53,833 nt of DNA from Obelidium mucronatum (GCA_025765595.1 JAIVFH010000188.1:1-53833); one strand, 5' to 3'. Counted from the first letter of the stretch, positions 42,871 through 53,759 are shown. Numbers and translations: made by a program. Notes: generated by a model from the letters alone, not told the origin.

Positions 42871-43191
42871 TCTAGGCAGATTTACACCTTGATTTACGCA
42901 ATCAAATAACTCGAATATTTGGCATCAATGATAAACTAGGCGAGAGCACTACTCACATGAAAAAGACTGTCGCCGACTGAAGTTATATAAGGTTTTCAAA
43001 ACTTCGAACAAATCTCGTTGGAGCTTTCACGAATTCAGTCTCCCTTTTTACCTCCCTATTGTCGAACGAAAGAATATAAAACAAATAACACATTTTTAAA
43101 ATTAACTTTAGGATAAAATTGTTTGAGATCTTCTTGGAAGTAAAATTTTCGCAATCACGAATACTTCCTTTTTTGTTTCAAGCATCTCCCA
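42871..43191. other. Intergenic region between divergent genes
   Basis: Contains the promoters of the KNH gene (minus) and the receptor gene (plus). It is A/T-rich with no recognised element. Confidence 0.4.
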
Positions 43192-44312
43192 ATGGACGCA
43201 ACGAAGCTCCCCCCAGGTTTCCGCATGCCACCGCCGCCAGTGATTCCAATGACGACATTGCTGACTATACTCCTCTACATCTACGCCGCCGGGATGGTGC
43301 TAGTAAGGCTGCATCTATGTGTGATAGAAATCGACAGTTTAACTCAATCGCAACAGAACGGCACTGTTATATTCGCAGCCGCATTTGATCGTAAACGTCT
43401 GTTGAAAACATCCATGGATCGGCTAACAGTTGCCCTTGTGTTCATGTGCTTCACATGGTCAGCTGGAAGAGCACTTGTGCACTCGCTTCAAGGTTTGGGA
43501 CTGCTGGCACTCACAAACCCTGGATCAGCAGCGTTTAGGTGAGAGTCACAAGTAATTGGTTGACTGATCTTTGGCTATAATGGTGACCAATATGGTGCTC
43601 ACCTGATCGATAGTCAAGCCCAGCACCATATCACATAACCATCTGTCGAACATCTTTATCTGACGAGTTCTTTTCACAGTAATATTTGTATTGCGACCAT
43701 TTTTTGCTTGAACGTCCATTTGGCAATGGAACGATACTTCCAAATTCGAGAGTCCAAATACCTCGACTTCTACTACTCAATGTTGTATGTGATCTTCTCG
43801 GGATGTGTTGCGGCTGTTATTTGGATGTTTTCTACGTCACCAACTTCAGATGGGATCAAGCCGGACTTGGAACCACAACGTTCCTGCGTGGGTGATTGTT
43901 TCGTCCATCATTTATGGAATGACTATCTTCTGTATGGGCTGGTTCTATACTCGAACGTACCGTTACTCTTCTCGGCAATTTGACTGAGAACCCTGCGCTT
44001 GCAACATTCTTCATGTCAGAACGGGACGGTACGAAAGATGACCCTGAGGTCCTGGGTCTTGTCAGAATTCGTGTAGAGAGACAGATTTTGACCAAATGTC
44101 TGTTGCTTTCCTTGTCGCTTGTGATCTGCTACCTCCCGTTCTTTGCTTACCAGATCAAGTCATACACTGTTGGATTAATCCCAACGTTCGATATGACGAT
44201 GGTCTTTTATGACATTGCGGTTATTCTTCTTTCAGCCGACGTTGTAATTACACCGCTTTTGGTCTTTTTCTTCCGGAAAGAGGTCCGAGAAGCTCTTATT
44301 TTTTGGAAATAA
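43192..44312 (+). CDS. Class-A (rhodopsin-like) seven-helix receptor, with two frame breaks
   Basis: About 325 aa from exons 43192-43538 and 43680-44312 (141-nt intron). Seven hydrophobic helices are visible: LLTILLYIYAAGMVLV, LTVALVFMCFTWSAG, NICIATIFCLNVHLAMERYF (its MERYF recalls D/ERY), MLYVIFSGCVAAVIWMF, AWVIVSSIIYGMTIF, LLLSLSLVICYLPFFAYQI (like CWLPFF) and VFYDIAVILLSADVVITPLL. After helix 7 comes FFRKEVREAL, which closely resembles class-A helix 8. One extra base near 43860 and another near 43985 shift the frame; removing both gives a full protein with all helices. Ligand unknown. An opsin is unlikely, as no Lys is visible in helix 7. Sequence errors or a recent pseudogene are both possible. 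Confidence 0.65.
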
Positions 44313-44394
44313 CTTTGTCCGAACACGACAAAACGTATAAATTCGGACATAAATAAGACTTACTCAAATAAAGATCAAAAAAACACAAATAATA

Positions 44395-45784
44395 ATGAGC
44401 GCAAATGACCAGTTAGTTAGAGATGTTGCTGACCAGCAAGTTTGGACGATGAGGAAGTCGAACAGGAGGTTTGTCGCTGTGCAGTTGCTCTATATCATAT
44501 TCCTCGGTCTAACTTTCAACACGAACAGGACATCATGGAAATCGACAAGCTAGCTACTTGCGGAATTAATGTAGCAGATATCTTAAAGTTGAAGGCGGCA
44601 GGAATCCAAACAATCAGAGTGAGACGAACCTATTCCAATATCTATAATGGCCTGCGATAGCTAACCGCCACAGGGAGTTCAAATGACGACCATCAGAAAT
44701 CTGTCAAAAATCAAAGGAATGTCGGATGCCAAAGTTGAGAAAATTAAAGAAGCCGCAGCAAAACTTTTGCCAAACGGCTTCCTTACCGGAAGTGAAGTAT
44801 CCATCAAACGTCGCCATATTTTCAAACTCTCCACAGGAAGCAAAGAGTTTGATAAGATTCTGAATGGAGGAATAGAGAGCTCAAGCATTACTGAAGCATT
44901 TGGGTAAATACGTTTTGGCTTACAAACATTCAAATACCGCTTTAATACATATGTTTCATGATAAGGGAGTTTCGCACTGGAAAAACTCAGCTGGCACATA
45001 CACTTTGCGTCGTTGCACAGCTTCCCGTTAGCCAAGGCGGGGCAGCCGGGCGCGTCATCTTCATTGATACTGAGGGCACTTTTCGTGACGACAGAATCGC
45101 TTCGATTGCACAACGCTTTAACTTGGAGCCAGATTCAGTTCTTGAAAATATTGCCATTGCGCGCGCCTACAATTGCGAACACCAGATGGTTTGGCTCGTT
45201 TTTTTTTTTTTTGTCACTTTTACTGTTAAAACTTAAACCCTGCCTTAGGATCTTATCACTGAGGTTGGAGCCAGAATGGTTGAAGGAGGGTATCGTCTTA
45301 TCATTGTGGATTCCATCATGGCTCTATATCGTGTCGACTACTCTGGCCGTGGAGAACTTGCCGAAAGACAACAGAAACTTGGACAAATGCTTGCGAAGTT
45401 GACGAAGCTCGCAGAAGAATTCAACGTTGCTGTTTTCATCACCAATCAAATGACTGCTGATCCCGGTTTGTAATAGTTTTTTGGACAGGGGTTGTCAACT
45501 CGACTAAATCCGTTTGACTGTAAATAGGTGCAAGTCTGACGTTTGTTCAAGACCCCAAGAAACCGATTGGTGGACACGTTTTGGCTCACGCTTCGACTAC
45601 AAGGCTTTATTTGCGTAAGGGACGCGGCGAATCGCGTATTTGCAAAATCTGGGACAGTCCGTTAAGTCGCACATACTGACGTAATTCACTATTACACTAA
45701 AACTTCAAATTCAGCTCTGTTCCAGAAGCTGAAGCGATGTATGCGATTTCAGAAGGCGGTATTATCGATTCCAAAGACGGTTGA
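44395..45784 (+). CDS. DMC1: Meiotic recombinase DMC1
   Basis: About 345 aa from seven exons: 44395-44468, 44529-44618, 44674-44903, 44966-45188, 45249-45465, 45528-45660 and 45715-45784. It forms nucleoprotein filaments on single-stranded DNA and drives strand exchange between homologues in meiosis. Seen: the helix-hairpin-helix [20 protein letters not shown] and GVQMTTI (DMC1-like rather than RAD51), Walker [10 protein letters not shown], Walker [40 protein letters not shown] and [16 protein letters not shown]. Exon 1 needs one more T at the run 44441-44443 to join the acidic start to EEVEQE. Presence implies a meiotic cycle. Another RAD51-family role is unlikely. Confidence 0.93.
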
Positions 45785-45876
45785 TCTGTTCTGCTCCTTT
45801 TATAGTTTTGCTTGTCTATGTTATCTTTTTTTTATTTCTGAAAACGCTTTCGTGAATAAACCAGAGTCTTCGATTC

Positions 45877-46386
45877 TTAAATAATACGTGGATGAAATGG
45901 GGCATTTCGGCGAGAACGTGTTTTATACGAAGAATAAAGGCTTTTAGTTCGTGCTTTTCTTGACGAGGTTGTAGTTTGTGTTTGATTCCGGACAGTAAAC
46001 TTAACCATCTGCGTCGTGGTAAGTCCTGTGATTTTCGGATCTGTACGGTAACTCGGCTCCAAATAAAGTCGTTCCCAAAAAATCAGAGTGTAGTTTTTGG
46101 GGGTTTGGGGTGCAGTAAAGTTGAACCAGTAGGTGTGGTTTCGATCCGCAGCAGATGCAATGTCAAGAGTATATAGCTCAATGTCGGCTGGTTGCAAGCG
46201 GACCTTGACCCAAAGAGTAGCGTAGAGGGGCTCATTCGTAGGAATAAAGCCGCAGCGGATAGTTTCGTTGGGGCTGAATACACTTATGGTAGTGGCATTT
46301 GGGCTTGGATTCAAAACGGTGACGGCTGAAGCACCAATTCCCAATACTATTAGCAGGAGGGTTTTAGCGAAGGATAGTCGCGTCAT
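45877..46386 (-). CDS. Small secreted beta-sandwich (KNH/Kre9-like) protein
   Basis: 169 aa from ATG 46386, with a signal peptide (LSFAKTLLLIVLGIGASA). The mature part has several N-glycosylation sequons (NAT, NET, NHT, NFT, NYT) and short beta-like strands (YATLWVKVRL, KNYTLIFWERLYLE). The layout resembles one KNH/Ser-Thr wall-protein repeat, as in the interrupted gene 3.5 kb away. It ends in a basic Ser/Arg tail without a GPI signal. The end may be altered by an unrecognised intron. It converges with DMC1. Confidence 0.55.
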   Translation of the reverse strand: MTRLSFAKTLLLIVLGIGASAVTVLNPSPNATTISVFSPNETIRCGFIPTNEPLYATLWVKVRLQPADIELYTLDIASAADRNHTYWFNFTAPQTPKNYTLIFWERLYLEPSYRTDPKITGLTTTQMVKFTVRNQTQTTTSSRKARTKSLYSSYKTRSRRNAPFHPRII

Positions 46387-46769
46387 TTGGAACACGCGTG
46401 TGTTTTGAGTTGTATATTTATTATGTCAACCTGTCAAACCCCGGAAAAAAAAGAGACTTTCTCTTTTCAAAATATCTCAAAATATGCTACAATTCTTTAT
46501 TTTGTTATCTTCATTGATTGTTGTGACGGAACGGCATAAACCAGCGGCAAGCAGTCGAACCCTTTTCAAGCCTTGTTTTTCCTTAGCAGTCTGCGGCCTT
46601 TGAGCATCCTCCCGAGCTTCAAGGTAATATCCAGCTTACACATCAAATACCTACCAAGCCACCGACGGTAAATTACAGTCAATTACAAATAACTCGAACT
46701 TTCGACAACTTTTCGTGGGGTCGAATCTGTTTGAAAAACCTGAATTCAATCAAAAAAAAAACATTAGAA
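46387..46769. other. Intergenic region before the tandem paralogue cluster
   Basis: About 380 bases with no coding signal. It serves as 5' flank for both neighbours. Confidence 0.4.
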
Positions 46770-46784
46770 ATGAGTACCCGCTAA
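46770..46784 (+). promoter_or_regulatory. Minimal upstream ORF abutting the next start codon
   Basis: ATG AGT ACC CGC TAA is followed with no gap by the ATG at 46785. If the leader includes it, ribosomes would need to reinitiate or scan past. A simple frame error is the other explanation. Confidence 0.35.
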
Positions 46785-48566
46785 ATGCTTCCGCTCCCAG
46801 CTGCAACAGCTCTTCAAAACCAAGCTGAAAGCAAACCGGCCCAACGCCTTTCACCCGCATCGCCCCGTCCATCGCCCGCGAAACCTCACGGGTTGAAGTC
46901 AACATTCAAAGACCTCTTCAAAGGGAACTCCAAGCCAGACGTTAACGTTGTTTCATATGCGCAAAAGAAGGGACCTATACCAGAACCAATCAAGACGGCC
47001 GTCAAGAGCTATAAACCTGGCACTGATAGCAGTGAAAAGTTTTGGTTTGACCTCAACGACTTTGTCGATGTGACTCCTACAGATTCACTGCCGCCTTCAG
47101 TGAGTCTTACGTCGACCGTTTCGAGGCGGTACAAGAAGCATCTGTCCCGGAAGTATACTTATAGGTTTGTAACTCTTGTGGCTGGTTGTTAGCCTCAAAT
47201 TGATCATATACTCTATTTGTTACAACGACACAGCTCCGTTTTTACCAAAGGCGGAACCATTGGAAGAAAATATGCCGAGCCTGATTTGGACAACTTTTCA
47301 TATTCTGAAGCCTCGTATGCTATCCCATCGGCTGCGGATGATGCACACTCTGATCTTGACACGGATCTATATTCCCAACGAGACGCAGACAGTTCCTACT
47401 ATGACTATGACGAAGACGACGACAAAGACTTCATTGCAGAGGGAAATCTGTATATCGAACGATTCGAAGCGTTTCACGGCCCAAACAGTGCAGATACCGA
47501 GTCAGTCCACACAATCCACAACATGCATATGCTCCCCCTTGTGGCCCCTGAGTCCTGCAATCTCCCTGTTCCTCGGCCTCGGGAACTTTCACCTGCTGCT
47601 GAAGAATCGAGGAGAAGCACCGGACATACCACTTTACTAGAAACCTACAGCGACATTATTGGAGAGATATCCGACCTCGTTCCAGAAGATCAACTCGCTG
47701 CAAAAGCCCCTCTTGCTGCCCCTAGCGTCAGCGGCCGTCGACTCCGCAACTCTGTCCTGAACCTCGAAGACCTCATGTCCAAAATAGAAAATACACCCTC
47801 CACACCAATTCAAGAAGAATCCGAGGAGCAACAACAACAACGACTTCGAAACCCTCCAAGCTCCTACTCAATTCTGAATGCATACTCCGCTGAGGATGAC
47901 CGAGAAGACGATGACGACCACCACGAGATTATCGTGGAAGAGTACTTTATCGAGCACTGGGTTCGCGCGCAATCAGACTCTGAAATCTCGAGTTCAGGAT
48001 CTCCTACACCACTTGGTTCAACGACTCCTGTTCCCGGAGGCTTAGACGACGAAACAAGCGCGGCTAGCAGTGTTCCTTCGTTGGTGCATGAAGGGACCGC
48101 AGATCTTGTTTCCATTGTGCCGAGTACCTCTGGTCAAAACTTTGAAAGCCTCGCTGGATCAATTGTAGAATGTCTCAGTGCTGAAGACGATTCCGAAAAT
48201 GTGTTGAGTGGCGATGAATCTTCTCAAGACAACCTTTCAGGTCAACAGAAACCTGAGCACTTGATTGTTTCAAAGGTGACTCGTGTAGTGACACTTTCCC
48301 GGAACAATATCGTACAGAACGTGGAAGTCAAAGTGGAGCCACTGGGAAAGGTTCAACCGAGTGCTGAAAAACGGCTGGCGAGGGCGTCTCAGCTGAATTT
48401 GAGAGGCATAGCAGAACGGCAGAGACAAGAACTATTAAATGATGAGAATAGCCAGAAGCTGGCTGAAAAGGGGGAATCTGTGGGTGCTTTGGCTGTTACT
48501 CCAGATCAAAAACAGAAGAGGAGGAGTGGGTTGTCTCAATTCTTACACTTTTTGGCCAATCATTAA
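46785..48566 (+). CDS. Tandem paralogue 1 of an unrecognised acidic protein family
   Basis: 570 aa from exons 46785-47164 and 47234-48566 (69-nt intron). The protein is acidic and Ser-rich, with no membrane segment or signal peptide. It shares with the next two genes the block LLETYSDIIGEISDLVPED, followed about 25 residues on by RRLRNSVLNLEDLMSK. Near the C-terminus it has IVSKVTRVVTLSRNNI with a VEVKVEP strand, and it ends in GLSQFLHFLANH, an amphipathic helix. The N-terminal FKDLFKGNSK is similar in character. Unlike its neighbours it has an intron and long acidic stretches. I recognise no known domain; function unknown. Confidence 0.65.
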
Positions 48567-48727
48567 TTAAATTCTTTTCTATGCAAAGTTCGATATTTAC
48601 TGTTTGGTAATGAGAATAAGAAGTGATTTTTCAGTTTGGGGGGCACCAAACAGACACCAAAAACACTGTTGAAACATTTTAACGTCCAACATGAAACAAA
48701 ATTTACGTGAATATTAACCTGTCAGTA

Positions 48728-49309
48728 ATGAACTTGATCGCCACTACTTCTATCTCGCACTCAATCCCCACTCGAAAGGAATCCCTACAGGGGGCACAGC
48801 CAGTGGATCTGCGTTGTGAAGTTTCCTTTCGGCACAAACGGAAAGGATCCACTTCCACAGACTGGTCATCAGCATCAGCGAATCTGCATGAAACATACAA
48901 CCAAATCATGATTGAGATTTCAAGTTTAGTCCTCAATATTCCAGTCTCTCCAGAAGTTACACCAGTTACCACAGAATGCTCCTCATGCAGCCCTGGCACA
49001 CCAAGTCACCAACGAAAAATGTCTACTTCAGCAATTCATCTTGAATCTCTGCTACTACAGTCTCCAACCACTATCTGTAGTCACCAAAAATCAGTTTCAC
49101 GAAAAGTTCGCCGCCGACCTGTGCGAAAGGAACGACAAGATTCTCTGGCTACATCAGCATGGATAAATACAATGAGCAGTAAGAGCTCCGAAGAATCAGA
49201 AACAGTTATGATTCCATATCGCATTGATTCTCATGTTGTTGGTGTGGATGAAGCAGGTTTTGATTCGGAAGCAGAGTCTTTGGAGTTGGGATCATTGCAT
49301 GTGTGGTGA
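48728..49309 (+). CDS. Tandem paralogue 2, short form lacking the C-terminal module
   Basis: 193 aa, intronless, from ATG 48728. It aligns with paralogue 3 at the N-terminus (SIPTRKESLQGA against IVPARKESLIAA) and across HETYNQIMIEISSLV and RKMSTSAIHLESLLLQ. The protein stops after FDSEAESLELGSL, which corresponds to the acidic block before the VTRV module in paralogue 3; the module itself is missing. Either a truncated duplicate or a short isoform-like gene. An open frame from a GTG at 48707 is not needed. Confidence 0.6.
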   Translation: MNLIATTSISHSIPTRKESLQGAQPVDLRCEVSFRHKRKGSTSTDWSSASANLHETYNQIMIEISSLVLNIPVSPEVTPVTTECSSCSPGTPSHQRKMSTSAIHLESLLLQSPTTICSHQKSVSRKVRRRPVRKERQDSLATSAWINTMSSKSSEESETVMIPYRIDSHVVGVDEAGFDSEAESLELGSLHVW

Positions 49310-49752
49310 AAAAAAAATGGGAAAAATAGTTACCGGCGAAAAAGTTGAGCGTTGACTCAAGTTTTATTTGTGATTATGTAATAATTAATACGTCAATGGT
49401 AACTCTTCCATTGTCACTATTTCAATAAGAGTGTTAACGTTCACCGCTTTGTTGTGCGGTTCTAGCAACATGCATATTCCGTAAGTTGAGGTGGTGTTGA
49501 AAAACATATTAAACATCTTATATTGCCAACACCCCGTACTTTGTTGTAACATGAATTCCTTATCCTACACATTTCAAACAAGCCAGGCATCAATACTTCA
49601 ACTTGCCATGCATGTAATATGTTTGTCAGGAGATGTTGTTTGGTTGGGTGTCTAACAAAGGTTGTAATGAAATTCATTGAGTTTTACAATGAAATTGTTT
49701 GCCTCTCCTCAAGCTTTATTGGGCAATCCCATAATCTTTTTTAACGCAAAAA
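49310..49752. other. Intergenic stretch within the paralogue cluster
   Basis: About 440 A/T-rich bases without coding signal. I looked for a remnant of the missing C-terminal module of paralogue 2 and saw none. Confidence 0.4.
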
Positions 49753-50688
49753 ATGGATTCAGGGGTCAAGAGCTTTGTCGCCCACATTGTCCCAGCAAGG
49801 AAAGAGTCCTTGATCGCGGCGTATCCTAAAATCGACACTACACGCATACAACCTCACGGAAACCAGCAAGTCAGAGGAAAAGCTTCAGCGTCGTCTGCAT
49901 TGCTTGAAACATATGCAGATATCATGAACGAGATATCCGATTTGGTTCCGCTGACTGCAAGCGACCTTCCACCCGTTCCACCCTTGGACCACTCGAGTTT
50001 TGAGCCGCATCGGAAACTCTCGGACTCTGCATTGCATCTCGAATACTTGCTTCGGAAATTCTCAACTATTCGGAGTCAGTCGTCAAGATCAACAGTCACA
50101 AGTAGTTCAGCCACGTCAGAACTCAGGCTCGTTCTGTCACCCAACACACCCTCAACGCCTTCCCTCCTCGCATCATCAGCATCCAGTATAAAGTCACCAA
50201 AAACACCGATAAAAAGCCGCGCTATTCTACCACTGCCTGCTACAATTGTCCCAGAGGAACAAGACCGCGAAGTGACTCAAGAGTTTCTCGTCTTTCAACC
50301 TGCTGCTGCTGCTACCACAACAACACGCGTAACAAATGCAACCCATGAAAGAAGAAGATACCCCGAAATAGTCGCCCCAGAATTCCGTGTTTTTGAGATT
50401 CCCCAGCAAAGAAGCGACAGTCTCGATCTCAAGTTGAATGAGTTGGAAGATGACGTCGAATCATTGGATTTATCAGGATTGACGCCTGATGACTATTCTT
50501 TTACCGAAGGATCGGATAAGCAAGATTTTGTTGTGCGTAGGGTAACGCGCGTGTTGACGATCCGGGGCAAGAAGGTGGCGAGTGTGCATGTTCAGATTGG
50601 GGAAGTCGTGTTGCAGGAAAGCGAAGACGGCGCTAAGGGAAGAAGGCTGCTGAAGAAGCTGCAAGGTCTTTTCAGTCATCGCAAATAA
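49753..50688 (+). CDS. Tandem paralogue 3 of the same family
   Basis: 311 aa, intronless. It holds all family elements in order: VPARKESLIAA, LLETYADIMNEISDLV, HRKLSDSALHLEYLLRKF, a Ser/Thr linker with TPSTPSLL and SPKTP motifs, then DDVESLDLSG and VVRRVTRVLTIRGKKVASVH. It ends in the helix LLKKLQGLF-SHRK. SP/TP sites suggest proline-directed phosphorylation (inference). Only 20 bases separate its stop from the next gene's start. Function unknown. Confidence 0.65.
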   Translation: MDSGVKSFVAHIVPARKESLIAAYPKIDTTRIQPHGNQQVRGKASASSALLETYADIMNEISDLVPLTASDLPPVPPLDHSSFEPHRKLSDSALHLEYLLRKFSTIRSQSSRSTVTSSSATSELRLVLSPNTPSTPSLLASSASSIKSPKTPIKSRAILPLPATIVPEEQDREVTQEFLVFQPAAAATTTTRVTNATHERRRYPEIVAPEFRVFEIPQQRSDSLDLKLNELEDDVESLDLSGLTPDDYSFTEGSDKQDFVVRRVTRVLTIRGKKVASVHVQIGEVVLQESEDGAKGRRLLKKLQGLFSHRK

Positions 50689-50708
50689 ACAAAATAAGTT
50701 AAAAAGAA

Positions 50709-53700
50709 ATGGAGGGACAGCCGCCGCCCCCGCGCAAGCGCCTCGGCCGGCCGCCCAAGAACTCGTACGCCAACAGCGGCGGCGTCCCGCCAGCGCCGCG
50801 CCCGCGCGGCCGGCCGCCCGGCGCGGCGACTCAGGCGGCGCTGGCTGCGCTGGCGTCGGGCGTTGCGCCCGTGGCGGCGCGCATCGGGCGGCCGCCGCGC
50901 GCGCTGGCGGAGCAGATGGCGGCGCAGCAGGCGGCGCAACAACTGGCGCAGCAACAGCACCAACACCAACAGCAGCAACAACAACAGCTCAAGCCGCGCA
51001 GGGAGCCGCGCCCGCCGCAGCTCGCCGACACAAACCTGGCCGGCGTCGTCGTGCTCGAATACCCGCCGCACCCGTGGCGCTGGGCCCCGGGCTTCCGCCG
51101 CGGCGACGTCGTGTGGACCGAACTCGTGCATCCCGCCGTGCGCGCCGATCCCGCTTTCACGGGTCCGCGCGCCGAGAAAGTCCTGTGGCCGGTCGAGGTC
51201 GTCGACCGCTGGGTGTCGAGTCCGAAGGACGCGCTGGATGCCCGGCTGATGGTCATCAAAGCGGCAGTGGCAGCTACTAAAAACGGCGAGTCTATGGGCT
51301 TCGATGCCTGCTTCAATCCTTCTGCTGATGTTTTGACAAGTCTGGTCAAAAACCCGTCGATTCATGCCGGGGTTGGCACCACAGTCAACGCGTCCATTGA
51401 TTTATTGGACACTTTTGCCCGACAAGAATGTATCCGCCTTCAAGAAGAAGACCAAGACGACAGTAATAATAGCACTAGTAACTATGACATGTCAATGTCC
51501 GAGTCTGCCCAGAATGCATTAGAAACCGCGTCTTCAACTGGATCTATTGATGATTTGAATATACTGGATGAAGTCTCAATGCAGATCCCTAGTAGTGATC
51601 AAAAACCTTGCAGTCGCGCAAACAGTGGCGCAAACAGTATCGCGGGAGACACTAAAAAAGAAAAGAATCCGGCTTCTATTCCTGCCTTTACTGTTCGAAA
51701 ACCTGTTGTTATTCCCTTGGGACTCCCTGGATCAGCAATAGGGACCGACTCGTTAAACAGCCCAGTATCTTCCATCATTGATGACACTGATGTATCCGAC
51801 ATTGAGTCTTCGCCAACAGGCGCGGGTCTTGCTCCTGCTCCAGGAAGTGGCCTTGCAGCCCCGGCATCCTTGGCTTCTTCTTCAGCATATGCTCCTCCCA
51901 TCAAACCCGCCAACCCAATGTTTGTAACTCAACCAGTTCGACGAGGACGTGGTCGAGGCTCCTACAAAACTCTATTGAATACACACGTTCGGCTACAAGA
52001 TCCAACAGGTGTCACTCGCCGCCAGAAACCATCTGTTTCGTCAGATTCACTCGACAACAATGGCACAAAACGAAAACGTGGAGCAGGCGGTGACGAAGAC
52101 AATGAAGAGACAGCTGCTGAGGAAGACGGAGGAGGTCGCGAAGAAATCAACTTATTGCAAGTACACTACCTCGTGCGGCCATTGCCCATCGCAAGCGGTC
52201 GGGAGAGATTGAACCGCGATGGGACTGTTCCTGAGCTGTTTCCTGAAGATGAAGAATCGGCGGGGATTACCAAAGGTTGTTTCTACCGACCTGCTGAAAA
52301 TGTATTTCCGTTTGCACTGTATAACCCGGATTGTAGTAAAGACGATGTGTCTTGGAATGTTGCGTGTTTGCAGGCGTTGGATATCGCGGCTTCTTGGGGT
52401 AAGTTTGAAAGACGGAAGAAAAACTGGTGTCTAAAGTTATTTATACAAAATACACAGGTGTTCCCAAAAACGCTGATCAAGAATACAGTGATCAAGACGA
52501 GACTGGAGTCTGGGGAGACGTTATCCAATCCATGAATCTCCCATTCCGCCCCGATGAAAGTATCCCTACAAACACGGCTTGGACCGGTGGAACGACTGTC
52601 ACAAACTTGAACAAGTCGCCACGCAAACCAATGTCCCTCAAGATACCAACTACTCTGAATCCATTGTTGGATGCATGGGGCTTGGACCGTGATTCGGCGA
52701 GTGTCAAGAGTTTGATTCATCATGTTCGACAGAGCAATTGGTGTGGAAACGATAAATCAGAGACCCCAGAACTCGCCCATGGGGAGCGATTCATTAGGCG
52801 GTTTCGGTTAGGAACCGAAGTGATACAAGTCGGGGATCTTGTAAGATTAAGCGGTCGAGGAACAGGGCGCGGTGTATTTGGACGCGTTGCATCTCGGAAA
52901 GCGTTGGTGATTCATAAAAAAGAGGATCTCGAGAAATTCATGAGTGAGCAGAAGCGGAAGTTTGAGCGCCCTCCTGGTTGTACAAGTCCAGTTCTGAGTG
53001 TTTCGAATGAGTTGTTTGGAGGAGGATTTGTGAAAGATGCCGGCAAATATCGCGTTTTCGGGAAGGAGGAATCGGATGCCGAGTCTTTTGTTTTGAAGTT
53101 TGATGACTCTTTCAAGGCTTCGGTAGAGCCGCTTGTTGTTGAAGCCTTGAAGCAGGAGGAGGAGGAGCAGCAGCAGCAACAAAATCCACCTTTTGATCCC
53201 GAAAGTGTGTATGGAATGACACTTCCATCTACGGATGGTTTAGACTACCTTGAAGTCAACCACATTATCCTATCAAGACCTGCACCGATACCCTTGGATA
53301 TTCCCGCACTTGCTGAAAACTTTCCTCGAAAAACTGTGCGGCCGTCCATTTTATTAGTGGGTCGTGTTTTCAACAGGATTCCGTCTGATGGGAGGGCGTC
53401 GCGGCATGTTCCATTGTGGTTTCCTACAGGAGAAGTCCGAACAGCGAATCCGTGTGCTGGGGAAGTGCTGTGTCGGGTTCATAGTCAATTCCCAAGTGCA
53501 ACACTGGTATATTTCTTGTTTTACATTTCTTTGCATCATGAACTAATCTTTAAATCATAAGACTGGAGTATCCGCTTTTGGTGGTACTAGCGGTTGGACT
53601 GTTGTCCATGGATTTGGTACAACGACAACCTCGTATCAGATTAATGTTGGTGGTGTTGGATTTGGATGGAAAGGAGCGGGTGGTGTTGAGGAAAGCACAT

Positions 53701-53759
53701 TTAGTGGAATTCGATTACACCGCGATGAAATCTTGCGGGGAAAGATTGACGTTGAATAA
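50709..53759 (+). CDS. Large AT-hook chromatin protein, possibly Clr2-like silencing factor
   Basis: 978 aa from exons 50709-52398, 52458-53506 and 53562-53759 (introns 60 and 55 nt; all phases agree). The N-terminus has three AT-hook-like cores (KRLGRPPK, RPRGRPPG, RIGRPPRA), then a Gln run. A PWWP/Tudor-like segment follows (FRRGDVVWTEL ... VLWPVEVVDRW). The middle is Ser-rich, with a further basic RRGRGRGSYK. The C-terminal half includes GCFYRPAENVFPFALYNPDC, IQVGDLVRLSGRG and ITRP-like VNHIILSRPAPIPLD. These recall fungal Clr2 heterochromatin-silencing proteins, but the match is from memory and tentative. Codons 1-180 are extremely GC-rich. An AATAAA overlaps the stop (53755-53760). Confidence 0.65.
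50937..50990 (+). repeat. Poly-glutamine (CAG/CAA) tract
   Basis: CAG/CAA-rich codons with interspersed CAC in the AT-hook gene encode a Gln/His run. A shorter CAG tract recurs at 53166-53182. Confidence 0.8.

Noticed and set aside
43708..43983. Receptor read as three separate small genes
   Set aside because: The seven helices and class-A motifs are in correct order across the frames; one gene with two indels is simpler.
50676..51365. Minus-strand Arg/Leu-rich frame over the AT-hook gene
   Set aside because: GC-rich shadow of the AT-hook and Gln-rich exon, without domain signals.
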